A stretch of 64,000 nt of DNA from contig CAVQZG010000011.1 in assembly GCA_963718305.1 (NCBI GenBank), forward strand, positions 1-64,000, written 5' to 3'. This document shows positions 1 to 8,853 of the stretch, piece after piece. Below the pieces are notes generated by a model. The model was not told where the DNA came from and made no database searches. It saw only the letters and a program-made list of their open reading frames with translations. Position 1 is the first letter of the stretch. The number at the start of each line of letters is the position of its first letter. The position numbers and the translations under genes were made by a program. This stretch comes from RYN-230 sp963718305 (lineage in GTDB: Bacteria > Actinomycetota > Actinomycetes > Streptosporangiales > Streptosporangiaceae).

Positions 1-136
1 AAACTTGCAGGTCACAGGCCACTTGCGATCATCGCAGGTCGCCTTTTCAGGCCACTGGGTGACTACGCCTGCGAGCCGGTGGGAGTCGGCGCACGGGATG
101 AGGCGGTCGTACGTCACCTCTGGGCAGGGTTGCTGA

Positions 137-633
137 GTGACGATCTGGATCGGCACGGCCACGATGGCCAATATCCCCGACATTCTGGCCTCGGCCGACG
201 CACTCGTCGCCACGGATGCTGGATTGCACGACGCCGCCGCTACCAATCTGGGCTGGACATCTGAGACTGGCATCGCGTACTGCACGTTTCTCTCGCTAGT
301 GACGACGATCTGGTCTTACTCGCGCGTGACGGCGACAAAGTGGTGGGTCACCTCTTCGGGCGCCTCGGCGGTCCGGGCAGCGTCCATCCGATCCGGGTGG
401 CCGACCTGGAGAGCATTCACGTCTATCCAGCCCATCGCGGCCACGGCGTCGGCGAGCAGCTCATGGCGACATTCCTCACGTGGGCCGCTGGGAAAGGCGC
501 GCAACGGGCTACGGTAACGGCACATGCCGCCAACGGCGGTGCCCAGCGTTTCTACGCTCGCCACGGCTTCACCGTGAGGTCCGTCACGCTTGACCTCGAC
601 GATCTGCCACGCGTAGCGGGGGCTTCCGGCTAA
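137..633 (+). pseudogene. GNAT acetyltransferase, frameshifted
   Basis: The 3' part (from about 265, frame 1) encodes a good GNAT core: VADLESIHVYPAHRGHGVGE is the beta4 strand plus acetyl-CoA loop (R/Q-x-x-G-x-G/A type), followed by the usual NGGAQRFYARHGF C-terminal motif. Frame 1 has a TGA at 262-264, but the expected N-terminal half (PDILASADALVATDAGLHDA) continues in frame 2 from a GTG at 137. The two halves join near 280-300 if one base is changed, so this is a roughly 165-residue GNAT broken by a single-base indel or a sequencing error. The substrate cannot be told. Family assignment is firm; the status as a true pseudogene is not. Confidence 0.6.
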
Positions 634-656
634 ACCGGGCGGGACTCAGTGACTAA

Positions 657-673
657 GGGGGGGGGGGGGGGGG
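657..673. repeat. 17-bp poly-G tract
   Basis: Seventeen consecutive G residues lie in the gap after the acetyltransferase remnant. Tracts this long are prone to slippage and to miscalling, so the exact length is unreliable. Confidence 0.9.
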
Positions 674-814
674 AGGACAGCCGAGGATCGAAGCCCTTCC
701 GGGCGGCTGCCGATACTGTGGCCAAGCCACTGGACAACGCCTGTCCCGGGCCGACAGCTGTGAAATGTCGGCCCAGCACACGCAACAGACTAGAAGATCA
801 TGATTGCGGCGCAG

Positions 815-1228
815 TCAGCCCTTGAGCGCTTCCTGCAGCTCGCTGGTGATCTGGTCGGCCGTGGCGTTCACATTACGCTTCACGACCTTGGCGGCCTTGG
901 CGAACGCCTTGTCGAGTCCTTGTTCGATCGTCAGCTCGCCGATCGCGATGAGCCCTGCCTGGTTAGCGGTGAGCTGCTTAGCCGCCTCGACAAGCTCCTT
1001 GCGCGGCAGCGTCCCGCCCCCGAACATCTCCGGGATGAAACGGATGCGCGCCCGGTCCAGCCGCCTGACCACGTGAGGCTTGCCGTTCCACAGATCGATC
1101 ACGGCCGCGTCGACCGCGCCGATCAGTTTGTCGTTGTGCAGCCCCTCGATGGCGGCCAGGTCATCCAGCGCGGCATTTTCGCTCTCATACGCTGCGGCGT
1201 AGACGACCATCTGTTGGTTCTCAGCCAT
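815..1228 (-). CDS. Conserved hypothetical protein, DUF1269/DUF6325-like
   Basis: The protein has about 137 residues from the ATG at 1228; an in-frame start 13 codons upstream is less likely because MAENQQMVVYAAAY matches the way this family usually begins. The pattern is an N-terminal strand (VVYAAAYESENAALDDLAAIE), a central Asp/Lys part, and a C-terminal helix after GLIAIGELTIEQGLDKAF. This matches small actinobacterial proteins of the DUF1269 type, which usually carry a glycine-zipper segment in the middle. That segment is absent here, so the protein should be soluble. Function is unknown. It stands alone, with no operon partner. Confidence 0.6.
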   Translation of the reverse strand: MAENQQMVVYAAAYESENAALDDLAAIEGLHNDKLIGAVDAAVIDLWNGKPHVVRRLDRARIRFIPEMFGGGTLPRKELVEAAKQLTANQAGLIAIGELTIEQGLDKAFAKAAKVVKRNVNATADQITSELQEALKG

Positions 1229-1690
1229 GGCATCTCCCGATCGGGCTATCCGATGGATGAGTCCCACGCTAATCCGCCCTCACGAGCATGGCTAGTGTGG
1301 GCGCCGGGCGCCGCCAGGGTGAAGGCGTACAGGACTGGGCGCCTGTCGAGGAGGCCAAGGGCAGGGCAGGCAGAAGCGCGATTGGCGCGCCGTCCACTAC
1401 CCGGCGCTGCATCGCGCCGTCCCGCTCGATCCGGGTCACCACGACCCTCATCAGCCCATCCTGCACCCCAGCCGGGCAGCAAGCGGAGGGCAACCCCGCT
1501 CCTTCAGCATGACCACGCGCAGCAGCCACACCCCATTTACGGACAGGCCAGCGCTGGACCCGGAGGCTAGGCTGAGTGGCTAACTGAGTGACGATCGCCG
1601 CACACACCCACGTACACCAGCGGACGCCGACGGACACTCAGGCCCAGGTTGGATACGAGAATGCGCACTACCGAGGTTTGCGACCTTGGC
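1229..1690. other. Intergenic, no gene seen
   Basis: Several overlapping open frames exist on both strands, but none has a recognisable domain, ribosome-binding site or convincing start. The stretch runs directly into the tRNA-Pro fragment. Confidence 0.5.
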
Positions 1691-1735
1691 TTCGGGACGA
1701 AGAGGCCGCCGGTTCAAATCCGGCCACCCCGACCA
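1691..1735 (+). repeat. tRNA-Pro(CGG) 3' fragment, putative att copy 1
   Basis: These 45 bases are the 3' part of an actinobacterial tRNA-Pro: anticodon loop TTCGGGA (anticodon CGG), 3' anticodon strand CGAAG, T arm GCCGG-TTCAAAT-CCGGC, acceptor strand CACCCCG, discriminator A and encoded CCA. The D arm and the 5' acceptor strand are missing, so no tRNA can form. An identical copy lies at 8407-8451 in the same orientation. Tyrosine-recombinase elements typically integrate within tRNA 3' ends and duplicate this stretch, so the pair looks like attL/attR or remnants of them. Confidence 0.85.
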
Positions 1736-1794
1736 AATAATCGCATGTCAGCGCTCCGACTTGCGATCATGCTGGATTACGCGGGTCCGTATTG

Positions 1795-1831
1795 TCCGAT
1801 TTTGGGAGCGGCGGTCTCCGATTTTGGGAGC
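1795..1831. repeat. Two 15-bp direct repeats TCCGATTTTGGGAGC
   Basis: Identical 15-mers occur at 1795-1809 and 1817-1831. A close relative (CCCGATTCTGGGAGC) lies at 8274-8288, again about 120 bp from the second tRNA-Pro fragment. The position near both ends of the putative island suggests arm-type sites or element-end debris; this is inference. The remaining sequence from 1736 to 2317 shows no supportable gene. Confidence 0.6.
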
Positions 1832-2317
1832 CGATCTTGAGGCAGGATCGGCGCGGACACCCATGAACGGTTCGCGGTTGAGCCAGAGCTGAACTGATCA
1901 CAGAAAGTGGCGGCCACGCGGCCAGATCGCCGACTCGGTGCGGGGTCGCAATGGCGCTTGATGCGCCCTGTACCGCCTGCAGAACGTCCAGTTCTGGCTC
2001 ATGCTCCAGATTGATTAGGGCTACAGCGAGGCCTCGACGGAACAGCTGTTCCTTCATCGAGCACGCCCTGCGACCCGGAAGGGGATAGCCCCACCGGTTA
2101 TCAAGGACCGCATGCGGGCGGAGTAACCGACCAGGTAGGTCCGGCCAAGGCAGGCTACGCAGGGTGTCGCGTGCTCCGGCGCCGGGTCTTGGCCGCTGCT
2201 ATGACTTGGTGGGGGGCGTGGAGCGTTGCAGACACCGCGAATATGCTGGTGATGGCCAGGTCGGAGAGCTGCTCGGGAAGGGTCGCTCAGATAGCCCGCA
2301 CCATTGGATGGGCGGAT

Positions 2318-5290
2318 ATGACTCAGCCGCCACGACGTAATTTGATCGGCATTCCGCTTCGTCCCTCCCTTGTCGGACGGGACGCCGAGGTCGCTGCGCT
2401 GGACGAGCAGCTGGCCCTCGTCCGCACGGGCGCGTTCCGTGTCGTGCTGGTGACCGGTGAGCCTGGCATCGGCAAGTCCCGTCTGGTCAGCGAGCTCGCC
2501 GAACGGCAGCGCGACTTTGCGGTCGTCGTCGGCTCGCGGGCCTTCGAGCTGGGGATGACATATTCGCTGGCGCTGTGGGTCGAGGCGTTCGAGCGGCTGC
2601 TCGGCTCGGCGCCCACTGCCGAGGTGCGCCGGCTGTGCGGGTCTTCGGTGCGCGACCTCGCGCTGGTGCTTCTGTCGGCTCGGCGGGCGCTGGGCAGTGC
2701 CCCGGGCAAACCGGACGGTGAACCCGATCACGAGCCGGTCCGCGAGCCGGATCCCGAACGGCTGCTTCGGGCGCTGACGGAGCTGCTCGACAACGTCAGC
2801 GCCGGCGGCCCGGTGATCGTCGTCCTCGACGACGTCCACAACGCCGATGTGTCGTCGTGGCAGGCGCTCTACCACATGGCCCGCCGGCTTCCGGACCGCC
2901 GGGTGCTCGTCCTGGCCACCGCGAGGGCGGCCGATCTGGCCCGGCATCCGGTCGCCGGCCAGGTGCTGGCAGGGCTCGAGCAGGACGATGTCCTCGCCCG
3001 GCTCGGGCTGCAGGCGCTGACCGACGAGTCGGTGGCGGCGCTGACCCGCGCCGTGCTGGGAGCCGGCGACGTGCCCCCGGCGCTGGTGTCCTGGCTGGCC
3101 GGACGGTCCCGGGGATATCCGCTGTTCGTCATAGGACTGCTTCGGGCGCTGCTCGAGGAGGGCGCCGACCTCGCTCAGCCGCGGCTCGCCCGGGTTCCGG
3201 AGAGCCTCGCCGACCGGGTTGCCCTGCTCGTGGGCCGGCTCGACCCACCAGACCGAGAGCTGCTGGAGGTCCTCGCGGTGATCGGCGGACGGGTCGACCT
3301 CGACGGCCTGGCGCGGGTGCTCGGCCGGCCGCTCGGCCGGCTTGGGGTCCCGCTGGAGCGGCTCACCCGATCGCGGCTGGTCGTCGAGCACGAGGCGGGC
3401 CGCCGGCTGAGCTACGAGATCGCTCATCCGCTGGTTCAAGATGCCGTCTACGAGAGCATCGGTGGGGCGCGCCGCCGTGCCGTCCATCGGCTGGTTGGCC
3501 GCGCACTCGTGGCGGCCGGCAACTTCGGTGCGGCTGCGCCGCACTTTCTGCGGTCGGCCGGCTCGGGCGATCCGGAGGCGGTGGACACCCTGGTCCGTGC
3601 GGTCCGGCAGGCCGAGGAGCGCAACCTCTACCAGGAGACGCTGCCCCTTCTTACCGCGCTGCTCGACCTACTGGACCCGGAGGACCGACGCTGGCTCGAT
3701 GTACTCGAGGCCATGACCTGGCGGGCGGAATGGGTCATCGACCATCTGGTCGAGGACGGCGCGGCGACCGCTATCGCCGTCATGCGGCGGATCGAGCGGC
3801 AGCTCGCCACCTCCGGCGATCGGCTCCAGGAGGGGATCGTCCAGTTCCGCCTCGCGAGCTTCCTGGCGATCGGGGCCGGCCAGCCGGCCGATGCAGCAGC
3901 GGCGTGTCAGCGGGCCCAGGAGCTGTTCGCGGCCGAGGGGCACACCGACCTGGCCCTGCTTGCGCTCAACGAGCTGGGCTGGATCCGGTACTGCGCCGGC
4001 GACCTGCCCGGTCACCGCGCTCTCGCCCTGGACGTCCGCGAGAAGGCCGGGGAACGCGGCGACCGGATGGCGCTGATCCAGTCGCTCGGAGCGCTCGGCT
4101 GTGTCGCCGCCCTCCAGGGCCGGTTCGGTGAGGCCGACAGACACCTGCGCCGCAGCACGGACCTCGCCCGCGCTGCGGGCAAGCGTTACCGGTACGTATG
4201 GAACCTGACGATATCGGGGCTCGCCCTCGCGCTGGCCGGCCGGCTGGCTGCCAGCAGGACCACCTTCGAGCGGGCCATGCACGACCCGGAGGCCGGCGAC
4301 GCGTTGACGGCGGAAATGTTTGCCCAGTGCGACTGGTTGTCGGGCCGGCTTGATGACGTAGTCCGGCGGGTCTCTCAGTGCGCCGCGCGCCGGCCGCTGG
4401 CCGGCAGCCGGCGTCGTGCCTGGGCGGCGGCGTTCGCCGCCCGGGCGGCCGCAGAACGCGGCCAGCCGGATGCCGCCGCGCGGCTGCTCGCGCTCGCCTC
4501 CGCAACCTACGACGACCGTCCAGATGACGTGCCGGGATGGAGCAGCTGGCTGCCATGGGCGGCTGGTGCCATGGCTGCCTTGGCCGGTGACCCGGCTGCC
4601 GGGCACGACCTGCTCGATCATGCGGCGGGCAGGCTGCGCGCCATGGACGCCGCGGCATTCGAGGCCGTCGTCCTCGTCGACGCGACAGAGGCAGCGGTCA
4701 CGGCCGGCCGGTCGAACGCCGCCGCCGCCCACTCGCGGCGGCTCGCGGAGCTCAGCCGCACGATCGAAGGGGAGTTGGTCGGGCCGCTGGCGCAGCTCGC
4801 CCGGGCCCAGGCGCTACTCGCCACGGGCAGCGGGGCCGCGGCCGCCACTCCCGCGGCCGAGGCTGCGGATGCCCTGGACCGGCTCGGCTGCCGGCTCTTC
4901 GGCGCGATGGCCGCCGAGGTCGCCGGAATCGCAGCGACGTCCCGCAGCGCCGCCATTGAGATGCTCGCCCGCGCAGCGGATGCGTACGACGAGTGCGGTG
5001 CGGTCGTTCGCCGGGGTCGAGTAGCCAAGCGGCTGGCCGGTCTCGGCTACCGCGGGCGGCTTGCCGCGGTAGCGGGCCGTGGACCGGCCTCGCTGACGCC
5101 GAGGGAACTGGACGTCGCCCGGCTGGCGGCGCGTGGCCACACCGCGGCAGAGATCGGCCGCCAGCTGTTCATCGGCACCCGTACGGTCGAAACGCATCTG
5201 GCTCATGCCTGCGCCAAACTCGGCTGCCGCAGCAAGCGCGAGCTCGTCCGCTTCACCGGGGAACTCGACCGCACGCCAGAAACTCCGTAG
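2318..5290 (+). CDS. LAL-type (MalT-like) LuxR transcriptional regulator with AAA ATPase
   Basis: A large ATP-dependent activator of about 990 residues from the ATG at 2318; the frame is open 49 codons further upstream, but family homology starts at RPSLVGRDAEVAALDEQL. Walker A is GEPGIGKS near residues 47-54 and Walker B is VIVVLDDVHNAD. A long TPR-like helical middle part follows. The C-terminal LuxR helix-turn-helix (LTPRELDVARLAARGHTAAE, then TRTVETHLAHACAKLG) ends about 12 residues before the stop. LAL proteins bind an inducer through the TPR part and activate transcription with ATP bound. It lies inside the tRNA-Pro-bounded segment and reads towards the selenium-binding-protein gene 280 bp downstream, a possible target. 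Confidence 0.92.
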   Translation: MTQPPRRNLIGIPLRPSLVGRDAEVAALDEQLALVRTGAFRVVLVTGEPGIGKSRLVSELAERQRDFAVVVGSRAFELGMTYSLALWVEAFERLLGSAPTAEVRRLCGSSVRDLALVLLSARRALGSAPGKPDGEPDHEPVREPDPERLLRALTELLDNVSAGGPVIVVLDDVHNADVSSWQALYHMARRLPDRRVLVLATARAADLARHPVAGQVLAGLEQDDVLARLGLQALTDESVAALTRAVLGAGDVPPALVSWLAGRSRGYPLFVIGLLRALLEEGADLAQPRLARVPESLADRVALLVGRLDPPDRELLEVLAVIGGRVDLDGLARVLGRPLGRLGVPLERLTRSRLVVEHEAGRRLSYEIAHPLVQDAVYESIGGARRRAVHRLVGRALVAAGNFGAAAPHFLRSAGSGDPEAVDTLVRAVRQAEERNLYQETLPLLTALLDLLDPEDRRWLDVLEAMTWRAEWVIDHLVEDGAATAIAVMRRIERQLATSGDRLQEGIVQFRLASFLAIGAGQPADAAAACQRAQELFAAEGHTDLALLALNELGWIRYCAGDLPGHRALALDVREKAGERGDRMALIQSLGALGCVAALQGRFGEADRHLRRSTDLARAAGKRYRYVWNLTISGLALALAGRLAASRTTFERAMHDPEAGDALTAEMFAQCDWLSGRLDDVVRRVSQCAARRPLAGSRRRAWAAAFAARAAAERGQPDAAARLLALASATYDDRPDDVPGWSSWLPWAAGAMAALAGDPAAGHDLLDHAAGRLRAMDAAAFEAVVLVDATEAAVTAGRSNAAAAHSRRLAELSRTIEGELVGPLAQLARAQALLATGSGAAAATPAAEAADALDRLGCRLFGAMAAEVAGIAATSRSAAIEMLARAADAYDECGAVVRRGRVAKRLAGLGYRGRLAAVAGRGPASLTPRELDVARLAARGHTAAEIGRQLFIGTRTVETHLAHACAKLGCRSKRELVRFTGELDRTPETP

Positions 5291-5569
5291 CCCAATCCGT
5301 ACCCGCTACGGATGTCACCGAACGCCGCGACGGCGATCCTTCTCGAACCAGACGGCGAGGAGGACCGCCATGACACCCAGGCTGAGCGCTCGGCTGACAC
5401 GGTACAGCATCTCGTGCGGAGTCCGCCGGAAACGTCGTCATGCCCCCGACTCGGCTACGACCGGCTGCCGGTGATGGAACGGCGCAGTTGGGCCTAACGC
5501 CGCGGCCGTCAAGTGTGTAGGCGCTCTCGCGAACGCAAACCAAGCGACACGTTCCCATAGGAGAAGCAG

Positions 5570-6985
5570 ATGTCCCAGACACAGGACCCCACGTTCTACC
5601 CCACCCCAGCCGACGCGATCGCCGCGCCGCCCGAGAAGCTCGCCTATGTCGCGGCCTACGACCCGGCGGGCCGGTCCAAGGATGCCATGGCGGTGCTCGA
5701 CACCGACCCGTCCTCGTCCACCTATGGGAAGGTCATCGGCTGGTCGGAGCTGCCGACCGCCGGCAACGAGTTGCACCACTTCGGCTGGAACGCCTGCTCC
5801 AGCGCGCTGTGTCACCAGGGCCACGGCGACCACGGCGCGCCGCTGGAGCGGCGCTACCTGATCGTTCCCGGCATCCGCTCCTCGCGCATCTACGTGCTGG
5901 ACACCAAGCCCGATCCCCGGGCCCCCCGGGTGGTCCGCGAGATCACGGCCGAGGAACTGGCCAGCAAGGCCGGCTACTCCCGTCCCCACACCATCCACTG
6001 CGGGCCCGGCGGCATCTTCATGTTCGCGCTCGGCGGCGTCAACGGCAACGACGGCCCCGGCGGGGTGGCGCTGCTGGACCACGACACCTTCGACGTCATC
6101 GGCGCCTGGGAGCTCGACCGCGGCGACCAGTACTTCGGCTACGACGGCTGGTGGCACCTCAACCACGACACCGTCATCACCTCGGAGTGGGCCACCCCGT
6201 CCATGGTCGAGAACGGCCTCAACCCCGAGGACCTGCTCGGCCGCAAGTTCGGCCACCACCTCAACTTCTGGTCCTTGTCCGAGCGCAAGCTCACCCAGCG
6301 GATCGACCTGGGCGATGAGCACCAGATGGTGTTCGAGGTGCGGCCGGCGCACGACCCGGCCCAGACGTGGGGCTTCGTCGGCGTGGTCATCAGCGTCGAG
6401 GACCTGTCCGGCTCGGTGTGGATGTGGCACCGCGACGGCGACCGCTGGGCGGTCCGCAAGGTCATCACTATCCCGGCCGAGCCGGCCGACCCCGAGGACC
6501 TGCCGCCGGCGCTGAAGCCGTTCGGCGCCGTTCCGCCGCTGATCTCCGACATCGACCTGTCGGTAGACGACCGCTGGCTGTACGTGTCCTGCTGGGGCAC
6601 CGGGGAACTCAAGCAGTACGACGTGGCCGACCCGTTTAACCCGCGCGAGACCGGCTCGGTCAAGCTCGGCGGCATCATACGGCGCCAGCCGCACCCGGCC
6701 TCGCCCGGCCAGCGGCTCGGCGGCGGGCCGCAGATGGTCGAGGTCAGCCGCGACGGCAAGCGCGTCTACGTCACCAACTCGCTGTATGGGTCGTGGGACC
6801 TCATCTTCTACCCCGACGGGGTCGGGGCCTGGGCGGCCAAGCTTGACGCCGACCTGGACAGCGGCGGGCTCGTCGTCGACGCACAGTTCTTCCCCAACGG
6901 GAACGACTTCCGTGGGCTGCGGGTCCACCAGACCCGGCTGCAGGGCGGGGACGCCTCCAGCGACTCCTACTGCTACACCGAGTAA
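5570..6985 (+). CDS. Selenium-binding protein 56 family, probable methanethiol oxidase
   Basis: A 471-residue SBP56/SELENBP1 family protein, full length for the family. The Cys motif CSSALC sits near residue 80. Typical blocks follow: RIYVLDTKPDPRAPRVV, a HTIHCGPGG block with candidate metal-binding His, and VITSEWATP. Family members are beta-propeller proteins, and bacterial MtoX oxidises methanethiol to formaldehyde, H2O2 and H2S in a copper-dependent way (established for Hyphomicrobium MtoX and human SELENBP1). A clear ribosome-binding site (AGGAGAAG) precedes the ATG by about 5 bases. It is followed by a frameshifted ZIP metal permease, which suggests a metal-linked oxidation unit. No signal peptide is visible. 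Confidence 0.93.
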   Translation: MSQTQDPTFYPTPADAIAAPPEKLAYVAAYDPAGRSKDAMAVLDTDPSSSTYGKVIGWSELPTAGNELHHFGWNACSSALCHQGHGDHGAPLERRYLIVPGIRSSRIYVLDTKPDPRAPRVVREITAEELASKAGYSRPHTIHCGPGGIFMFALGGVNGNDGPGGVALLDHDTFDVIGAWELDRGDQYFGYDGWWHLNHDTVITSEWATPSMVENGLNPEDLLGRKFGHHLNFWSLSERKLTQRIDLGDEHQMVFEVRPAHDPAQTWGFVGVVISVEDLSGSVWMWHRDGDRWAVRKVITIPAEPADPEDLPPALKPFGAVPPLISDIDLSVDDRWLYVSCWGTGELKQYDVADPFNPRETGSVKLGGIIRRQPHPASPGQRLGGGPQMVEVSRDGKRVYVTNSLYGSWDLIFYPDGVGAWAAKLDADLDSGGLVVDAQFFPNGNDFRGLRVHQTRLQGGDASSDSYCYTE

Positions 6986-7033
6986 CGGCCATGGCCCTAC
7001 CGGATAAGCAGGCCAGCGGCGAAAGGCCATGCG

Positions 7034-7772
7034 GTGATTCACGCCATTGAGCCAGGCGCCTGGGCGCACGCCCCGGCCATGCCGTCAGGCCTCGCGCTGG
7101 CCGGGGCCGGCCTGATCGCGGCCGCGACCCTGGCCGGGGCGTGGCTGGCCCGCCGCGCCCGGGCATCGGGAAATCTGGTTCGCGGCCGCCGCCGGAGCGC
7201 TGCTCATCATCGCGGGGTTGCACCTGCTCCCCGACGCCTGGGCCGGCGCCAGCGCCGCGCGGATCTGGCCAGGCCTGGTGCCGATCGCCGCGGCCGGTGC
7301 GTTCACTGCTGCGGGGCTGGCCGCCCGCGCCGGGTGCCGCTGCCAGGAACACACCGAGCGGGCCAGCGGCGCGGGCACGGCAGCGGCGCTGGCGGTCCAC
7401 CGCTTCCTGGAAGGCTCCGCCATCGCCCTGGCCGGGCCGGCGGTCGCGGTCGCACTGGCCGTGCACGCGCTGGGGGAAGGCATGGCCACCGGAGCGCTGC
7501 TCGGCGCCCAGCCACGCCGCCTGGCGGGCGCGCTGGCCGCAATGAGCGTCAGCCCACTCATCGGCGCCGGCGCCGCTGGCGCATTCGGTGTCCCGGCTGC
7601 CGCGGAGCCGGTGCTGCTCGCCCTGGCCGCCGGGATCATCGCCCAGGCCGCCTGGGTGAGCCTGCGCGCGGCCTTCCACGGCCCGCGCGCCAGCCGGCTC
7701 CTGCTATCTCCTACCGCCGCCACCACGATGGCCGCCATCGTCACCGCGTTGGCCGTCCACACCGCCAGCTGA
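7034..7772 (+). pseudogene. ZIP-family metal permease, single frameshift
   Basis: The N-terminal transmembrane segment reads in frame 2 from a GTG at 7034 (SGLALAGAGLIAAATLAGAW). The rest reads in frame 3 (EIWFAAAAGALLIIAGLHLL from about 7173). The two join near 7165-7173 with a one-base change. The later part holds the two ZIP signature helices with metal ligands: HRFLEGSAIAL and HALGEGMATGALL (both His-x3-Glu-Gly). The restored protein would have about 245 residues and 7-8 helices, normal for a zinc/iron-regulated transporter-like permease. It starts 48 bp after the SBP56 gene in the same direction. Either a very recent pseudogene or a sequencing error. Confidence 0.75.
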
Positions 7773-8003
7773 GCTTGTCAGGACCCGCCACAGCGCACGG
7801 TGCCTACCCCGCCGACATGGCTGCGGCGCACCCAGAAACCCCCGCTCATGCACGAGAGCCAGCTTCGATCGCGACCGGGAACACTCAGCCAGACGCCGAC
7901 ACGCCCTGCGCGAGCCGCTGATCTCGCGGCGGCAGGAATGAGTGCCGGAGCGACAGATTGTTCCTTCGCTGCGGCGCGGGCGGCCATCACGACTGCCCGC
8001 CAT

Positions 8004-8059
8004 CCTGCCCATATCGGCGGGTCGGCGCGCGTTCTTCTCGAGCTCCCGATCACTCAGTG
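8004..8059 (-). repeat. Dispersed 56-bp degenerate repeat, copy A
   Basis: Read on the minus strand, this segment (starting CACTGAGTGATCGGGAG and containing AGAACGCGCGCC) aligns along its length with 51327-51382 and, less well, with 11822-11877. It could encode a peptide ITLSDRELEKNARR, but no complete gene surrounds it. It lies in 7773-8145, where I see no intact gene. Confidence 0.5.
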
Positions 8060-8145
8060 TGATGCCATCTGACTTAGCCAATGCCGACCGCCGATTCGAC
8101 GGGGCGCAACCGGCTCAGTTCGCTGGCGGCCGCGGATCTCCGCCA

Positions 8146-8219
8146 GTTACGGTCATCCCGGGCCACGGACGGCCCTGGCCGGTCCCGAACGCCGGGGCGC
8201 ATACTTGGAAAGCGTGTTG
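8146..8219 (+). repeat. Repeat ending in a truncated tRNA-Ser fragment
   Basis: This segment resembles 62543-62616 (roughly four of five bases equal by eye). It ends in CTTGGAAAGCGTGTTG, the anticodon-loop and 3' anticodon-stem part of the tRNA-Ser(GGA) gene at 50981-51068. The rest of the tRNA is absent. It looks like an old attachment-site remnant 190 bp before the second tRNA-Pro fragment. Confidence 0.6.
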
Positions 8220-8406
8220 CTGTCGCCGCCGATCTCCAGCTGGGAGACCGGTAGACAGTGCTCTGGGGCAGTGCCCGATTCTGGGAGCGAAATAGGAGCG
8301 GAGGCCTTCCGTCAGGTGCGCTCAGACACGGTCCAGGAAGCCGACTGGGGGTCTGTGACCTGCGCAGACGCCCGTGAACTGACCTTTTGTACGTCAGCGC
8401 GCCCTG

Positions 8407-8451
8407 TTCGGGACGAAGAGGCCGCCGGTTCAAATCCGGCCACCCCGACCA
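8407..8451 (+). repeat. tRNA-Pro(CGG) 3' fragment, putative att copy 2
   Basis: Identical over 45 bases to 1691-1735. The preceding AGCGCGCC weakly resembles the end of a tRNA-Pro D arm, but the 5' acceptor and D arm are not present. A terminator hairpin follows 18 bases downstream, so this copy probably keeps the original 3' flank of the tRNA gene, while copy 1 is the element-borne or displaced end. Confidence 0.85.
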
Positions 8452-8468
8452 TGTAGTTGCAGATAGAG

Positions 8469-8505
8469 GCCCGGCTCCAAGACACTGGAACCGGGCTTCT
8501 TGATC
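8469..8505 (+). terminator. Rho-independent-like terminator after tRNA-Pro fragment
   Basis: GCCCGG at 8469-8474 pairs with CCGGGC at 8491-8496, with further partial pairing of CTCC and GGAA inside, followed by a modest T-rich stretch (TTCTTGATCGTTT). Confidence 0.65.
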
Positions 8506-8610
8506 GTTTGACCGTCATTTAACACTGGGATTCAGGGTCAGATCGCGGTCGTGACCGGCACTGTGGGGTCCTTCACGTGATGGTTGTACGGCCCTGATGG
8601 CTCCGCCCCG

Positions 8611-8790
8611 CTATCGGACGGGGACTTGATAGACGAGGGCGTACCGCTCCACGGGGATGATGATGTCGGCTGTCTCGACCGGCCGCTCGGCGGTGTGGTC
8701 GATCGTGACCGGCGGAGGCGTACGGCGGCACTCGCGGGAAACGGGCGCCCTTTCCCACTGGTCGCGCAGCATCACCCTCGCGGCTGCCAC
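8611..8790 (-). CDS. Small hypothetical ORF (59 residues)
   Basis: A GTG-started frame with strongly coding-like composition, ending VERYALVYQVPVR. It lies 64 bp downstream of the SIMPL gene on the same strand. It may be the remaining C-terminal part of a larger gene, since homology to a known family cannot be assigned by eye. No clear ribosome-binding site is visible. The overlapping plus-strand frame is judged a shadow. Confidence 0.35.
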   Translation of the reverse strand: MAAARVMLRDQWERAPVSRECRRTPPPVTIDHTAERPVETADIIIPVERYALVYQVPVR

Positions 8791-8853
8791 GCGGCGCGCG
8801 GTCGGTCACGACACCATGGGTCTGCCGGGCGTTTGCCTGCTAACGGCGGCGGG

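Noticed and set aside
2054..3544. Long minus-strand open frame opposite the LAL regulator
   Set aside because: Composition and codon pattern follow the GC-rich third positions of the plus-strand gene, and no domain is visible.
5438..7069. 543-codon minus-strand frame opposite the SBP56 gene
   Set aside because: It mirrors the plus-strand gene exactly, and SBP56 homology is unambiguous on the plus strand.
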